Assembly: GCF_905147365.1 (NCBI RefSeq) | Contig: NC_056409.1 | Span: forward strand, 3,415,001-3,479,000 | DNA from: Aricia agestis | Taxonomy: Eukaryota > Arthropoda > Insecta > Lepidoptera > Lycaenidae | Direction of reading: 5' to 3' | Length of the DNA: 64,000 nucleotides | Shown: positions 52,813 through 63,251 of the stretch, one piece after another | How positions within the stretch are numbered: the first letter of the stretch is position 1 | How the letters are laid out: every line of letters starts with the position of its first letter | The notes under the pieces: generated by a model | Seen by the model: only the letters and a program-made list of their open reading frames with translations | Databases searched by the model: none | Told to the model about the DNA's origin: nothing | Program-made: the position numbers and the translations under genes

Positions 52813-52983
52813 AAGATCATACTCCTATTAATCCTTCGATCGTGGATTCTTGGAAACCTATTGTTATTCTATTGTGTCTCGCTCACCGGTGAGCTTGTAA
52901 TAAGATACGTAGAATAATATTATACAGGTGTATTTTTCTACGTATAGTACGCGATAGTTTACTAGGTAACTAAAAAGTGTGAA

Positions 52984-53405
52984 ATTATTATTTTAATAAC
53001 AAAAAATTAAAACCGAGTTCCAACGTAAAAACAATAATAACATCCTTATAATATGAACTAAAAAGTATTAAATAATTTTTCCCTACTAATAGTGCCTTTT
53101 TCCGTATCCGGCTAAAACTCAACTAGGTATTTCTGTACTCAATCTTCATAATTTTGAAGTCGGTGCCAGTTAAAAAAGTTTCAAATATTCTGGCAGACTG
53201 AAGATTCAGCTAAGTATATCTGGTACCGACTTCAAAATGATGAAGATTGAGTACAGAAATAGTTGAGTTTTAGCCGAATTCGGAAAAAGGCACTATTAGA
53301 TAGGAAAAATTATTTAATACTTTTTAGTTCATATTATTTAAGGGATGTTATTATTGTTTTTACCTTGGAAGTCGCTTTTAATTTTTTGTTAAAAATAATA
53401 ATGCG
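52984..53405. repeat. Inverted repeat with two 185-bp arms
   Basis: Left arm 52984-53168 and right arm 53221-53405 are reverse complements over their full length with scattered mismatches; shared pieces include TAGTGCCTTTTTCCG, GGCTAAAACTCAACTA, TTTCTGTACTCAATCTTCAT and TTTGAAGTCGGT. The 52-bp spacer is unpaired. A transcript would form a long hairpin. Confidence 0.85.
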
Positions 53406-53528
53406 ATATACATACGTTATTTCGGGTATTAGAAGTAGATTTAGCTGATTCTCAGAAATTCCACAAAAATCGGTCCAGCTGTGTCGGAGGAGTTTATATA
53501 CACTGCGACCCGAGAATTTTGGTATAAT

Positions 53529-53558
53529 CTTATATCTTTAAACGAGCAATTCTTGTAT
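53529..53558 (+). repeat. Helitron A 5'-end fragment
   Basis: TCTTATATCTTTAAACGAGC plus AATTCTTGTA is the 5' terminus of family A, without the rest. Confidence 0.7.
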
Positions 53559-54017
53559 TAATTTATTATGTCTCTGCCTTTGCTTAGGCACGCTTTAACT
53601 AAAGCTTACGTAGTATATTCTATTTAGTGTCCGTCCGTCCGTCCGTCCGTCTAAATGCCTTAGTACGATAGACACACTACAGCAATTTATAGTATATTTA
53701 TTTATTGATTCACCAACAGAATCACATTTAATAAAATACAAAACGATACAACTGAGTTTTTTTATGGATGAAATGTGTTCCAATGAAAGGTGAAATACAA
53801 CATTCTTTGCGACAATGGGATGAAATGAAATATTGTGAATGAAATGATAATTATTGTTTACAATAATATGTTAGTAATTAGTAGGAGACAAAGAAAAATA
53901 AAATTGAGAAAAAGAAACAATAACTTCTTATATAAACTAAATAAAAAACAAAATATAAATAAAAAATAAAATAAATAAATAAAAAAATTATAAAAATAAA
54001 TAAAAAATAAAATATAC
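53559..54017. other. AT-rich, with (GTCC)n at 53630
   Basis: A short GTCC microsatellite lies at about 53630-53650. The A/T-only stretch 53930-54010 precedes the SINE. Confidence 0.5.
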
Positions 54018-54348
54018 GTGGGAGAGCCATGCTTCGGCACGAATGGGCCGGCTCGACCGGAGAAATACCACTTTCTCACAGAAAACCGGCGTGAAACAGC
54101 GCTTGCGCTGTGTTTCGCCGAGTGAGTGAGTTTACCGGAGGCCCAATCCCCTACCCTATTACCTTCCCTACCCTCCCCTATTCCCTTCCCTTCCCATCCC
54201 TACCCTCCCCTATTACCCTATTCCCTCTTAAAGGGCCGGCAACGCACCTGCAGCTCTTCTGATGCTGCGAGTGTCCATGGGCGACGGAAGTTGCTTTCCA
54301 TCAGGTGACCCGTTCGCTCGTTTGCCCAATTATTTCATAAAAAAAAAT
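54018..54348 (+). mobile_element. SINE-like repeat, full length
   Basis: GTGGGAGAGCCATGCTTCGG start, GGCTCGACC box-B-like word, long C-rich core (CTACCCTCCCCTATTCCC), conserved 3' half and ATTTCATAAAAAAAAA tail. Upstream A/T-only DNA may contain the target duplication but it is not definable. Confidence 0.85.
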
Positions 54349-54381
54349 AACTGTTATCGGAAAATTTAACAATAAGCCTGG

Positions 54382-54555
54382 CCTCACACAGCCGGAATTT
54401 CATAATCGGAAATTCATATTATTAATTCAGAAAGACCGGAATACCATACAACATCAGTACGCTCCACACACATTCTAATTTTTTCAGATTATGAATTTCA
54501 TAGATCGATCTGTAAGAATATGAATTTCCGATTATGAAATTCCGGCTGTGTGAGG
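54382..54555. mobile_element. MITE with perfect 39-bp ends
   Basis: CCTCACACAGCCGGAATTTC continuing ATAATCGGAAATTCATATT is an exact inverted repeat at the two ends. The 174-bp element is non-coding. The perfect arms suggest recent insertion; no other copy is in the window. Confidence 0.9.
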
Positions 54556-54601
54556 TACGTAACTTAATAATTTTATGATCGGGGAAACAATATTTGCGGA
54601 A

Positions 54602-55180
54602 TTAATGAATCGTATTTACTGTATTATCTCTAAAATGTTGTTTTAATTTATATTTGAATGCACTTAGTTTGTCGGAAAATATACAAATGTTGTGGCAGTT
54701 TGATAAAGCGTTGTAGGATCTACACAATCTTCTGAGTGGTGCGTAATGACCCAGGTTGGTTCTTGCAAATTTGTCATTAAAGGGCTTTTAATGGTTTTTT
54801 CTGGGTAATCTTGTAGGAACGTTTATACAAATTTTACTTAGTAGTCTATTATTATCAGTAGCACCAGTCAGAAGCTTGTGTAGAAAAACTAATTCAAGAT
54901 ATTTGCGATGCACAAGCAGTGAATCGAGATGGAAATGATTGAGCCTATTGACGTAGTGAGACAGTTTTTTGATTAAACGATGCTTGTACGATAGTAAATG
55001 TATACTTATAGACCTGGATCCCAGAAGGATAAGACATAACTTACTCTGTAATGGATGAAACCATAGGTTATTAGTGGTGCCTCGTGTACTTAGAATACCT
55101 GCGAATTTGTGTAGCTCTAAGTGTGAAAAAAAAAATAGCACAAAGTTACTTTTTAAACGTCTGACAATAGTTTTGGTCAT
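54602..55180 (-). pseudogene. Non-LTR retrotransposon RT, C-terminal remnant
   Basis: The minus frame of 130 codons runs ...LELHKFAGILSTRGTTNNLW ... LVHRKYLELVFLHKLLTGAT, DNNRLLSKICINVPTRLPRK, NH, stop (54788-54790), and stays open in the same frame for 61 more codons (KPFNDKFARTNLGHYAPLRR, LCRSYNALSNCHNICIFSDK, LSAFKYKLKQ...). The pattern L-x-LVFLHKLL-x-G, LLSKI-x-xxVP-R-PR, PLRRLCRSYN and a final FK-x-KL is the C-terminal tail of CR1/Jockey-type reverse transcriptases. Lacks the RT catalytic core. One in-frame stop makes it a pseudogene. Confidence 0.75.
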
Positions 55181-55239
55181 TGAAAAGTGTCTTACACTAC
55201 ATGATACTAGTTCAGAACAATAACCTACAAATTATATAT

Positions 55240-55409
55240 GTCGTAGGATGATTTGATAAATCCGTGTTTTCGCGAAATCCCTAGAATTTTCGCGAAAATT
55301 CGATTTATCAAATCATCCTACGATGTCGTAGGATGATTTGATAAATCGAATTTTAGCGAAAATTCTAGGGATTTCGCGAAAACACGGATTTATCAAATCA
55401 TCCTACGAC
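55240..55409. mobile_element. Palindrome made of two inverted palindromes
   Basis: Each half (about 85 bp) has its own terminal inverted repeat, GTCGTAGGATGATTTGATAA ... CAAATCATCCTACGA, and the second half is the reverse complement of the first, including TTTTCGCGAAA and CCCTAGAATTTT. The halves meet at CCTACGATGTCGTAGG. It is flanked by ATAT sequence. Non-coding. Confidence 0.9.
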
Positions 55410-55486
55410 ATATATAAATATTAGCCATTTGAAAATAAGTAAAGTAAGACTCATTTTTAGTCCACTTTGGTTCCTGGTACCTGACC

Positions 55487-55612
55487 AGGTGTCACACTTA
55501 GAGCTACACAAATTCGCAGGTATTCTAAGTACACGAGGCACTACTAATAACCTATGGTTTCATCCATCAGAGAGTAAGTTATGTCTTATCCTTCTGGGAT
55601 CCAGGTCTATTA
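55487..55612 (+). pseudogene. Second RT fragment, opposite orientation
   Basis: The plus frame reads HLELHKFAGILSTRGTTNNL, WFHPSESKLCLILLGSRSIN, nearly identical to the minus-strand fragment at 55010-55127. The two therefore lie in inverted orientation on either side of the palindromic element at 55240-55409. Flanks outside the match are unrelated. Confidence 0.75.
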
Positions 55613-55852
55613 ACTTTTATATTAGGTACTTGTTATAAATATTAAATTTCGTATTCTGTTTAAAACGCGATCAAAGTGCAATCAAGTACCTTAAACCATT
55701 TACATTTTCAGAGTATAAAACTTATAAAAAGTTGAGGCGAATAAATCTTTTGTTGGTAAGTGTTTGCCCGGGCCCGCGGTACATTAAAAGAGTGTTTGAA
55801 GACATGAGTGGAAAAATTGGGTAACTAACATTTTACAACATAAGAACATCTA
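55613..55852. other. Spacer
   Basis: No gene or repeat recognised. Confidence 0.5.
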
Positions 55853-56212
55853 CAATACTCCCAAATTAATAATGCGCATTCAAATCTTCGCTAATTGTCG
55901 TAATCACGAAACACCCGAATCTATGAAACGTAAGAGCCCCAAACAATGCACTTGCATTTTGCACCTTGTTCAAAGGAAATAGAAGTAAATATCATATAGC
56001 CGGTGGCTGTCCGCTGTCGCCGGTCCGTCAATAAGTGCTATAACTCACCGGGAAGCCATCGCGACGTGGCCAGTGACGTTACTATGGTAATGGTTTTTCT
56101 TAAAGTCAAGTTTAAAAACAGCGGTTTGCAGCGACGTCTTCCGACGCTCGGGAATAAGACCGTTGCCGAAAAATTACGAAAATTTATATGCGCATAATCA
56201 CTTTCTTTTAAT
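55853..56212. repeat. Diverged repeat, also at 62228-62520
   Basis: Shares TACTC-CAAATTAATAATGCGCAT at the left and GCTCGGGAATA, CGTTGCCGAAAAATT and ATATGCGCATAATCACTTT at the right with the copy at 62228. The ends AATAATGCGCAT and ATGCGCATAATC are inverted. Probably an old short inverted-repeat element. Confidence 0.6.
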
Positions 56213-56906
<694 letters not shown>

Positions 56907-56924
56907 ACTCAAATTATCTCCATA

Positions 56925-56993
56925 CCAGTTATCAGCAAAAGCTGTGTGAGCGTGAGGAGGTAACAGACAGACATTTCGCATTCATAATGTTAT
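56925..56993 (-). repeat. Fragment of Helitron-type repeat D
   Basis: GAGCGTGAGGAGGTAACAGA, CAGACATTTCGCATTCATAA TGTTATA is the conserved terminal part of the family; it directly follows the TA tract, as at 20607-20841 in mirror order. Confidence 0.65.
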
Positions 56994-57218
56994 ATCCCAC
57001 CAAAACATTTCATCTAAAATGTTGCTAAGACGACCACATAAGGTTTGCCCTGTGAAAAAGATATCAGATTATATTTGAATCTACACGACCTAAATCTACC
57101 GACCCTAACTTAAGGCTTCGCCGTTTCGCTACCATCGTTGAGGTGATGCGAATATTTAGTTTCTGATCTGCAGGAAGTAACGAAACAGACAAGTCATACA
57201 TATTTACTGATATGTGGA

Positions 57219-57672
57219 ATGGGGATTGTCCATTTTTTTTTAATTTTGCACATTACAAAAACATTTCGAGGAATAAGGTCAGTGATCGTTTTTCTGTACA
57301 TAAACGAAAAAAATACCCATTAGTTACTTATATTTTTGAACAAATACGTCTAACCTTTGTTTGACCTTCAATGGCGTTAAATTAGCAATAAATTCGACCA
57401 ACATTACGTTTCGAACTTTTGGTAAGCTTCTCGTATCAGCTTTCACATAATGAGAAGTTGCATTTGACGAACCAGCCATTATAAATAAGATTGAAAGGAA
57501 ATTTAAAACATATGCAGAGGTCAATTGGCGGCCAATGATGACGCCAGAGCGAAACTTTAAAAATTTATTGAGAAAAAACTAGCCAATGAATTTCAAAAGT
57601 TTTTAATTTATATTCTTAAAATACCCTATTTTAACGAAAAAAATATAAAAAGTACATGTGATTTTTTTGCCC
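57219..57672. mobile_element. 470-bp element with conserved short frame, copy 2
   Basis: GGGGATTGTCCATTTTTTTT left end and near-identical interior to 34612-35085. The right end has lost the GGACAAT part. The minus frame 57324-57524 holds the same 51-residue peptide as the other copy. Confidence 0.8.
57324..57524 (-). CDS. Short frame inside the repeat, function unknown
   Basis: Sixty-six codons with internal start MAGSSNATSHYVKADTRSLP, KVRNVMLVEFIANLTPLKVK, QRLDVFVQKYK. Relative to 34716-34913 it has three conservative replacements and one silent change over the last 51 codons, and no disruption. Not recognised as a known family. Confidence 0.3.
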   Translation of the reverse strand: MTSAYVLNFLSILFIMAGSSNATSHYVKADTRSLPKVRNVMLVEFIANLTPLKVKQRLDVFVQKYK

Positions 57673-57800
57673 ATTTGTTGAACTTAGGGTCGGTATATTT
57701 AGGCCGCGTAGATTCAAAAGCTTGGCTCTACATGAAATCTGTTTCTTTTTCACAGCACAAACCTTATGTGGTCGTCTTGGCAACATTTTACATTAACAGA

Positions 57801-58318
57801 TGTATTTCTTTAACGTTTATCATGCGTGATATCAAAATTGGTAGCATGATAGCCTGTTTTTGTTGGCACATTTTCTGACGCGGTTATTTACTAACCATTA
57901 CCTAAAAAGTTACTATTTACTAAAAAAATATTAGCTTCCGAAGAAATAAAAGTAACAGTTTGTTATAGTTGGTAATGTAAATAAAATAAAGGTTCCAGTT
58001 ATTGCGAATGTACGGACAGCCGGCAGTAAAGGCGGTATAGGGCGAGCCCTAACAAAGCAATCGACCTTTTTACGAGCCGAATAAATAAATCTATTGAGTA
58101 CGAATTTAGACTGCCTTATTTTAGTGTCTTCTAGAATCGATCACCATTCTAAACAAAACTTATTCTTTTAAGAAAGTTTAGTAGTTTAGAGTCATTTTCT
58201 CTTTATATTATACCTCTGACCTCTAAATGGATAACTACACAATAACATGACTCATGAGTCATGTAGTACTAAATACTTTATATTATAATTTATAAATATG
58301 CTCCTTTTTTAAATAAAA
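57801..58318. other. No recognisable gene or repeat
   Basis: AT-rich single-copy DNA. Confidence 0.5.
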
Positions 58319-58481
58319 TTAGCTGTTTGACCGAGCTTTGCTCGGTATCCGATGTAAATGACATTTTCTAGAAATGATTCCTAGCTAGATCGATTTATCG
58401 TCCCCGAAACCCCCTATATACCTAATCCGAGATTCCAATTATATATATATACAAGAATTGCTCGTTTAAAGATATAAAGAG
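58319..58481 (-). mobile_element. Helitron-like element, family A, minus
   Basis: Plus strand reads TTAGCTGTTTGACCGAGCTT, TGCTCGGTATCCGATG ... and closes with ACAAGAATTGCTCGTTTAAA GATATAAAGA. The 3' CTAG has decayed to CTAA. The hairpin ACCGAGC-TTT-GCTCGGT is intact. Confidence 0.75.
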
Positions 58482-59820
58482 ATACTTTGAGTTGGCTATT
58501 ATCATACTGACAAAATGGCCAATTTTTGCGGGATTCTTCAACATTACGAAGAAATTGGGGCAACATCAATATATTATAATAATAATAATATTATGCCCGC
58601 TAAGTGACAAAATATAATATGCACTTTTGAGTATTTTTTCCTGTCGTTCTTTAGTTTAGTCTGTAAAAGGATGAATTCGGAGCGAAAAATACGTAGCTTT
58701 TGTAAAACAACCGATCCCAAAGTCTGCAATCCCTGTGGAAATTCAAAATTCCTCCGTTACTTCTATGTTCGAAAACCATTTTTCGCCTCAAATACTACTA
58801 CAGTTACTACTCTGTCGGTATGAAATCACTAGCTAAATTAAAATGGTGCAACCGAATGTTTTCAGAAAAACGTAAGTCTGCCTATTCTGTACTCTGTCCG
58901 AATTCATGATTAATTTAATAATCGTAAACGAAGCTTAGTATTGTACTAATTTAAATGACACCTATAATAAAATACCATGGCACATTATTTGATTTAAAAC
59001 AAGATGGATTGAAACGGAATTAATAGCAAAAATTTATTAAGTCAAGAAGTCTTGTAACCGTGGGTGTCGATTTTATAATTCATTTTTATACTTGAAAATA
59101 TGCCCCGAATTGTTTCATTTTCTAAAATTAGATACTATAATAGAATTCGATCTGAGCAAAAACACGATATTTTAAATTTTTCTCGATAGAAAAAAATCAC
59201 AAAGATGCATCTAATTTTCACGAATTTTTCATTTATTGCCATAACCGTGCATTGAACTAAGCAATGACGTACAAATAGATAAAAACATCTTAGGAACTAA
59301 GTTAATATTTTAATGCATTGTATAAAATTCTATCATTGAGAGATCGACCTAGCGGATTTTTAAAATGTTGTATATTTATCGAGTTATTGAGAAAAAACTA
59401 ATTTGGCGATGAATCCGCGTCGTTCTTTTTCACCTGGCATATGAAAGACGGGCGTGAGTGTGAAGAGAGAAGGACGATGTTTGATTTTTTGGATTAGTCG
59501 CCCTCTTAATACTAAAATACGTCTACTTAGCTTAATGATCCAAAAGTGAATTTATTTATCTGATATCCCTGCAATTTATGGCGAAAGACATTACAGTATC
59601 AGACACATCAATTCGACGAGTAAACCTTAATCACCATTATGATTATCACCTACAAGGCTACAACCTATTTTTAATTTAATCGAATACACGGACATAAGGA
59701 GGTACAAATTATGTAACGCCTCTGGTTTTGCTAACTGCATAACATTGAAATCTCCAAAACATTGCCACTTAACTTACCCTCCAGTCACTTCACTCTTTCC
59801 AATTTTTCGCCCTATTCTAT
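58482..59820. other. Single-copy AT-rich stretch
   Basis: No gene, RNA or repeat copy recognised over 1.3 kb. Confidence 0.5.
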
Positions 59821-59973
59821 GGCTGGATTTCAATGCGTCCGCGCGAACGAGCGGTTTGGTCGCTATACTGCGAGAATACAAGCCATAGTATGTAATAATT
59901 TTTGACAATTGCTTGTGATCTCGCGGTATAGTGGCCAAACCGCGCGATCGGGCGGACACAAATAAATCGAGCC
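59821..59973. mobile_element. MITE with about 63-bp inverted ends
   Basis: GGCTGGATTTCAATGCGTCC and, on the other strand, GGCTCGATTTATTTGTGTCC; pairing continues through GCGGTTTGGTCGCTATACTG and GCGAGA to CAAGC. TAT directly flanks both sides. CG-rich arms, short AT-rich centre. The 61-codon minus frame is not a gene. Confidence 0.8.
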
Positions 59974-60377
59974 TATGAGGAAGTTGCCGTAGGGGTTGGC
60001 TGATGCCTTATTCAAATTTACTAAGTGAAAACTGTTCTCGGTGGGTGTTGGCAGTTGGCACTTGGCACTAACACTGTAACATGCCGACTAACTCACAGGT
60101 AAAGTTGGTCGTGAGCATAAATTGAGAACAAGTTTACTAATAAGTAGTAAGTAAACAATGTTTCGGCAGCCACTTCCGTTTAACTAATATATTGTAGTAC
60201 CGCAGTCTAACATGCGATTAATGTTTGTATATTTTGATTTGATATACACTTGCAATATTTACGAGTGTACACACGATACCGGTTACAGTAAAGTGATAAT
60301 ACTGTATAGTGTATACTCTACTTATTTTAAATTGTCCTCCTTTGAGTTGCGTAGACGCATAATAAACAGCTGATGCG
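59974..60377. other. No recognisable gene or repeat
   Basis: Single-copy DNA. Confidence 0.5.
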
Positions 60378-60381
60378 TTAA

Positions 60382-60853
60382 GAGGATACACCAGGGGCGA
60401 GAAAAATTGAAAATAGGTATTTCAAAATGTATTGCTGTCTCACCAATCTCAAGTCTCCCACCGCAGTGCGCGATAGAGACAACACGACAAAAGTTCTAAT
60501 AAAAGAACAGAAAATCTTCGATTCGTTGTCCGCCGATCCTTCTCCAAAACTTAACCGATTTAAGTACTTTTTTCATTAAGAATTTAAGCAAGCTGTGTTC
60601 CTATGTTTTATTTTTTTTTTGTATATTTTAGCCAGTTTTGTTTTCTGGGTGTTTGAACACAGAGAACAATCTTGCCATTTTTTGGGTTTTTGGACGTTCT
60701 TATCTTTTTTAATAATAAAATTATGAAAAAAAAGAAAACACATGCTAATAGAGGCCATTGATATTCAGGAAAAAAATCATAACTCTACCGGCATTATCCA
60801 GGGAGGAAACAGGGGACAGCGTTTGTATGGAAAAACGGCGGTGTGGACTCCTC
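60382..60853 (-). mobile_element. TTAA-flanked MITE, copy 4 (minus)
   Basis: TTAA at 60378-60381 and 60854-60857; ends GAGGATACACCAGGGGCGAG and GTGTGGACTCCTC. It is the inverted counterpart of 13010-13493 with a small deletion (about 472 bp). The 60-codon minus frame is not conserved in the other copies. Confidence 0.9.
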
Positions 60854-60857
60854 TTAA

Positions 60858-61178
60858 ACGCCTTTGCAACCCTTAAATGCTAAACGCCAAAATTCTCGGC
60901 AAATCCGATGCAATTACAATGAATATAAAGCTGATAAGCGGCTTATAACTGCGGTTGAGGTCCTCGACTGAACCGTAGGAGGTAGGAGTTAGATGCTAAG
61001 CTGAGACATAGGATTTAGGAGGTTCTCAACTAAGTCTTAGGAGTGAGAAGATGCTCAAACATTATCACGTTATCAACACGCTCTTCTCTGCATAATTTAA
61101 CTACGGATACACGCGGACGGACGACTTGATGTCGGCTTAAAGTGGCTTATACGATCAAATTCAGTATATTAAGGTTTC
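60858..61178. other. No recognisable gene
   Basis: Contains loosely repeated TAGGA-G words at 60980-61045; no repeat family recognised. Confidence 0.4.
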
Positions 61179-61180
61179 TC

Positions 61181-61336
61181 TATACGGGGAGGCCGATCGA
61201 ATCCGGTCGGACTGATCGCAGGCTGACCTGACCGGTTCCGTGCACACACACACGTGAATACAAAACGAGCCAGGCAGGTCCCGTCGTGCGATCAGTTAGA
61301 TCGCACGTCGCTCGGATCAAACGGTCTTCCCGTATA
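61181..61336. mobile_element. MITE with TATACGGGRAGRCCG ends
   Basis: TATACGGGGAGGCCGATCGA and, on the other strand, TATACGGGAAGACCGTTTGA. TA at each edge may be a 2-bp target duplication. GATCGCA words recur inside both arms. Eroded relatives may lie near 9587 and 28129. Confidence 0.75.
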
Positions 61337-62227
61337 AAATGGGAACCTTTACACCTTTAGCACATTCTTCAAAAAAGCGACTGACAAGATCTACGGTCTC
61401 ACACAATATTACAATATTATGTTGTGTTGTATTTTGTCGCCAGTGTGGTTAAACTGACCAATAACAGCATGTAATTTATGATCCTTATAATTTAAGTCGA
61501 GGTTAAGTGCACCGATAGTAAAACCCTAATTTGTCTGTTTTCCCGTAACTGTTTTGTTGACGGCGATCCCGCGGAAGTATAACGTTTAACAACTTGTATC
61601 CTGCAATTAATTTGCTACTTTGAACAAGCGGGTCAATTCACAATTGGTGGCACGTTTTGCTCAAATTGCCGCGTAGATAATTGTAATTTTTAATTTACTT
61701 TAAAATATTAAGGCGAGGATAAACCCCAATTTGTTATTCCGTGACTCCCGGTTTACCTAGTTCCTATATAATAACGAAGTGTTAAAAAATATGAGATATA
61801 AAACACAATATTTAAAATACCTTAAACCACAAACAATAAAACGTAATACTTTGGCTGTAATTAATTTACAAACTTACCTCCGAAAAAAACTCTATTTCAT
61901 TGAAATATAAGTATTAACTAGGATAATTATACATTTTATTTGAATAAATTGTTAGTAAATGTATATTAAAATTTCTTTAACCGAACAATTTTGTTTCTTA
62001 ATATTTATTTCCAAAGATATTTTAAAAAAAACATGAAAAATAGAGAAGATCCGCCCTTGTTGTTACAGTTTTATGCTAAGCTAAAATGAATCTTATTGCG
62101 ATGCGTATACGCTTGGTCTTTGGTTGTGTGCAAGGTTATCATTTTTGATTGAGATTAATCCCCGCCTTAAGGCAAAATTAAGGGGAAAAGTTTGTTTGCT
62201 GGCATCGAATAAACTAAAATCACTTAC
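61337..62227. other. No recognisable gene or repeat
   Basis: AT-rich single-copy DNA. Confidence 0.5.
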
Positions 62228-62520
62228 AGTACTCCAAAATTAATAATGCGCATAAATGACGGTGAATAATGACCGTGTTAGGCCCCACTAGCATTAACGT
62301 TCGGAAAGTGTTTAAAAAAAACTTATTCTGAATAATATTTTTTTGACTTTGACTTTACAAAAGTTACAGGAATATCACGTTACTTCTAAAATCTGTGATC
62401 ACGACGAACTTTGACTTAAACGCAATGCAATTAGAAAATACAACATCGTCTACCGTCGCTCGGGAAATACGGTCGTTGCCGAAAAATTTCGAAAACTTCT
62501 ATACGCATTATCACTTTGGG
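62228..62520. repeat. Diverged repeat, partner of 55853-56212
   Basis: TACTCCAAAATTAATAATGC at the left and GTCGCTCGGGAAATACGGTC, GTTGCCGAAAAATTTCGAAA and ATACGCATTATCACTTTG at the right match 55853-56212. The overlapping 92-codon frame is not conserved there. Confidence 0.6.
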
Positions 62521-62835
62521 AGCACTGTAACAAATTTTGGTAAAATTTTTCATTTAAAATATATAGAGACTACAGAGAATAATTATAACACAACACAGAT
62601 TTTCTTTTTGGTACAAAATCGCCGGCGAAATCTTATAATTAAAAAAAACATTGTCTCAAAGCAAATCAATTAATTTCCAAAATAGTAAATACCCCTAACC
62701 TAATTGTTGCTCGTCTGCACCGTAATGTGCTCACGTCACTGTTCACACGTCTTACACGGAGAACAGCCGCCACTCCAGCTTCGCTGAGAATTCCAATCGA
62801 GTTACTGCAAGTGTAGCTAAGCTCTAAGCTCTCCA
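62521..62835. other. No recognisable gene
   Basis: Single-copy DNA, slightly richer in GC from 62720 on. Confidence 0.45.
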
Positions 62836-62837
62836 GC

Positions 62838-62931
62838 ATACTTCACAGTTCAGACGCAGTTGGGCTTCACAGTTCAGACTTCAGACGCAGTATAACGCCT
62901 GAAATACTTCAGCATGTTTCAGGCGTTATAC
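62838..62931. repeat. Short direct repeat followed by perfect hairpin
   Basis: CTTCACAGTTCAGACGCAGT occurs, then again with a small insertion. Then GTATAACGCCTGAAA (62890-62904) and its exact reverse complement (62917-62931) form a hairpin with a 12-base loop. Confidence 0.85.
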
Positions 62932-63038
62932 CTGATTTCGTGTCGGTTAGGAACTTAATGTAACATAGTTTAAAGTTGAGTTTGTTTGTTTCTCAGATTT
63001 TCGTTCTTCAATTTGTTTTGCTCTAGGAGTTTCTCGAG

Positions 63039-63251
63039 ATGATGAAAACCGTAGGAACCGTAAATTTTTCCGTGATAAAGCCTTTGGTCTTTCTCCTCAT
63101 CTACTATCTATATTTGTGCCAAATCACATTGATATCGGACCATTATTTAACCGGAAAATGTAAAAAATTGAGTAATCGATTGCTTCATTTAAGGCCCAGT
63201 AGTCCCGAAAATAGGCAGGTCGATGTCTGTCAGTACGAATATCGACGTTAA
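63039..63251 (+). CDS. Weak candidate small secreted protein
   Basis: A 70-codon frame: MMKTVGTVNFSVIKPLVFLL and IYYLYLCQITLIS form a basic start plus a hydrophobic segment like a signal peptide or anchor, then a basic polar tail with two Cys (GKC and DVC). AG ends at 63025 after TTGTTTTGCTCT could be an acceptor in the same frame. No family recognised; composition alone could produce this by chance. Confidence 0.2.
   Translation: MMKTVGTVNFSVIKPLVFLLIYYLYLCQITLISDHYLTGKCKKLSNRLLHLRPSSPENRQVDVCQYEYRR

Larger units (their letters stand above)
56994..57800. mobile_element. MITE (CCACCAAAA ends) split by another insertion
   Basis: Left end TATCCCACCAAAACATTTCA with TGTTGCTAAGACGACCACAT, and right portion CACAAACCTTATGTGGTCGT with CTTGGCAACATTTTACAT, correspond to the arms of 22257-22571. 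The middle is interrupted at about 57219-57672 by the 470-bp element. Confidence 0.7.
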
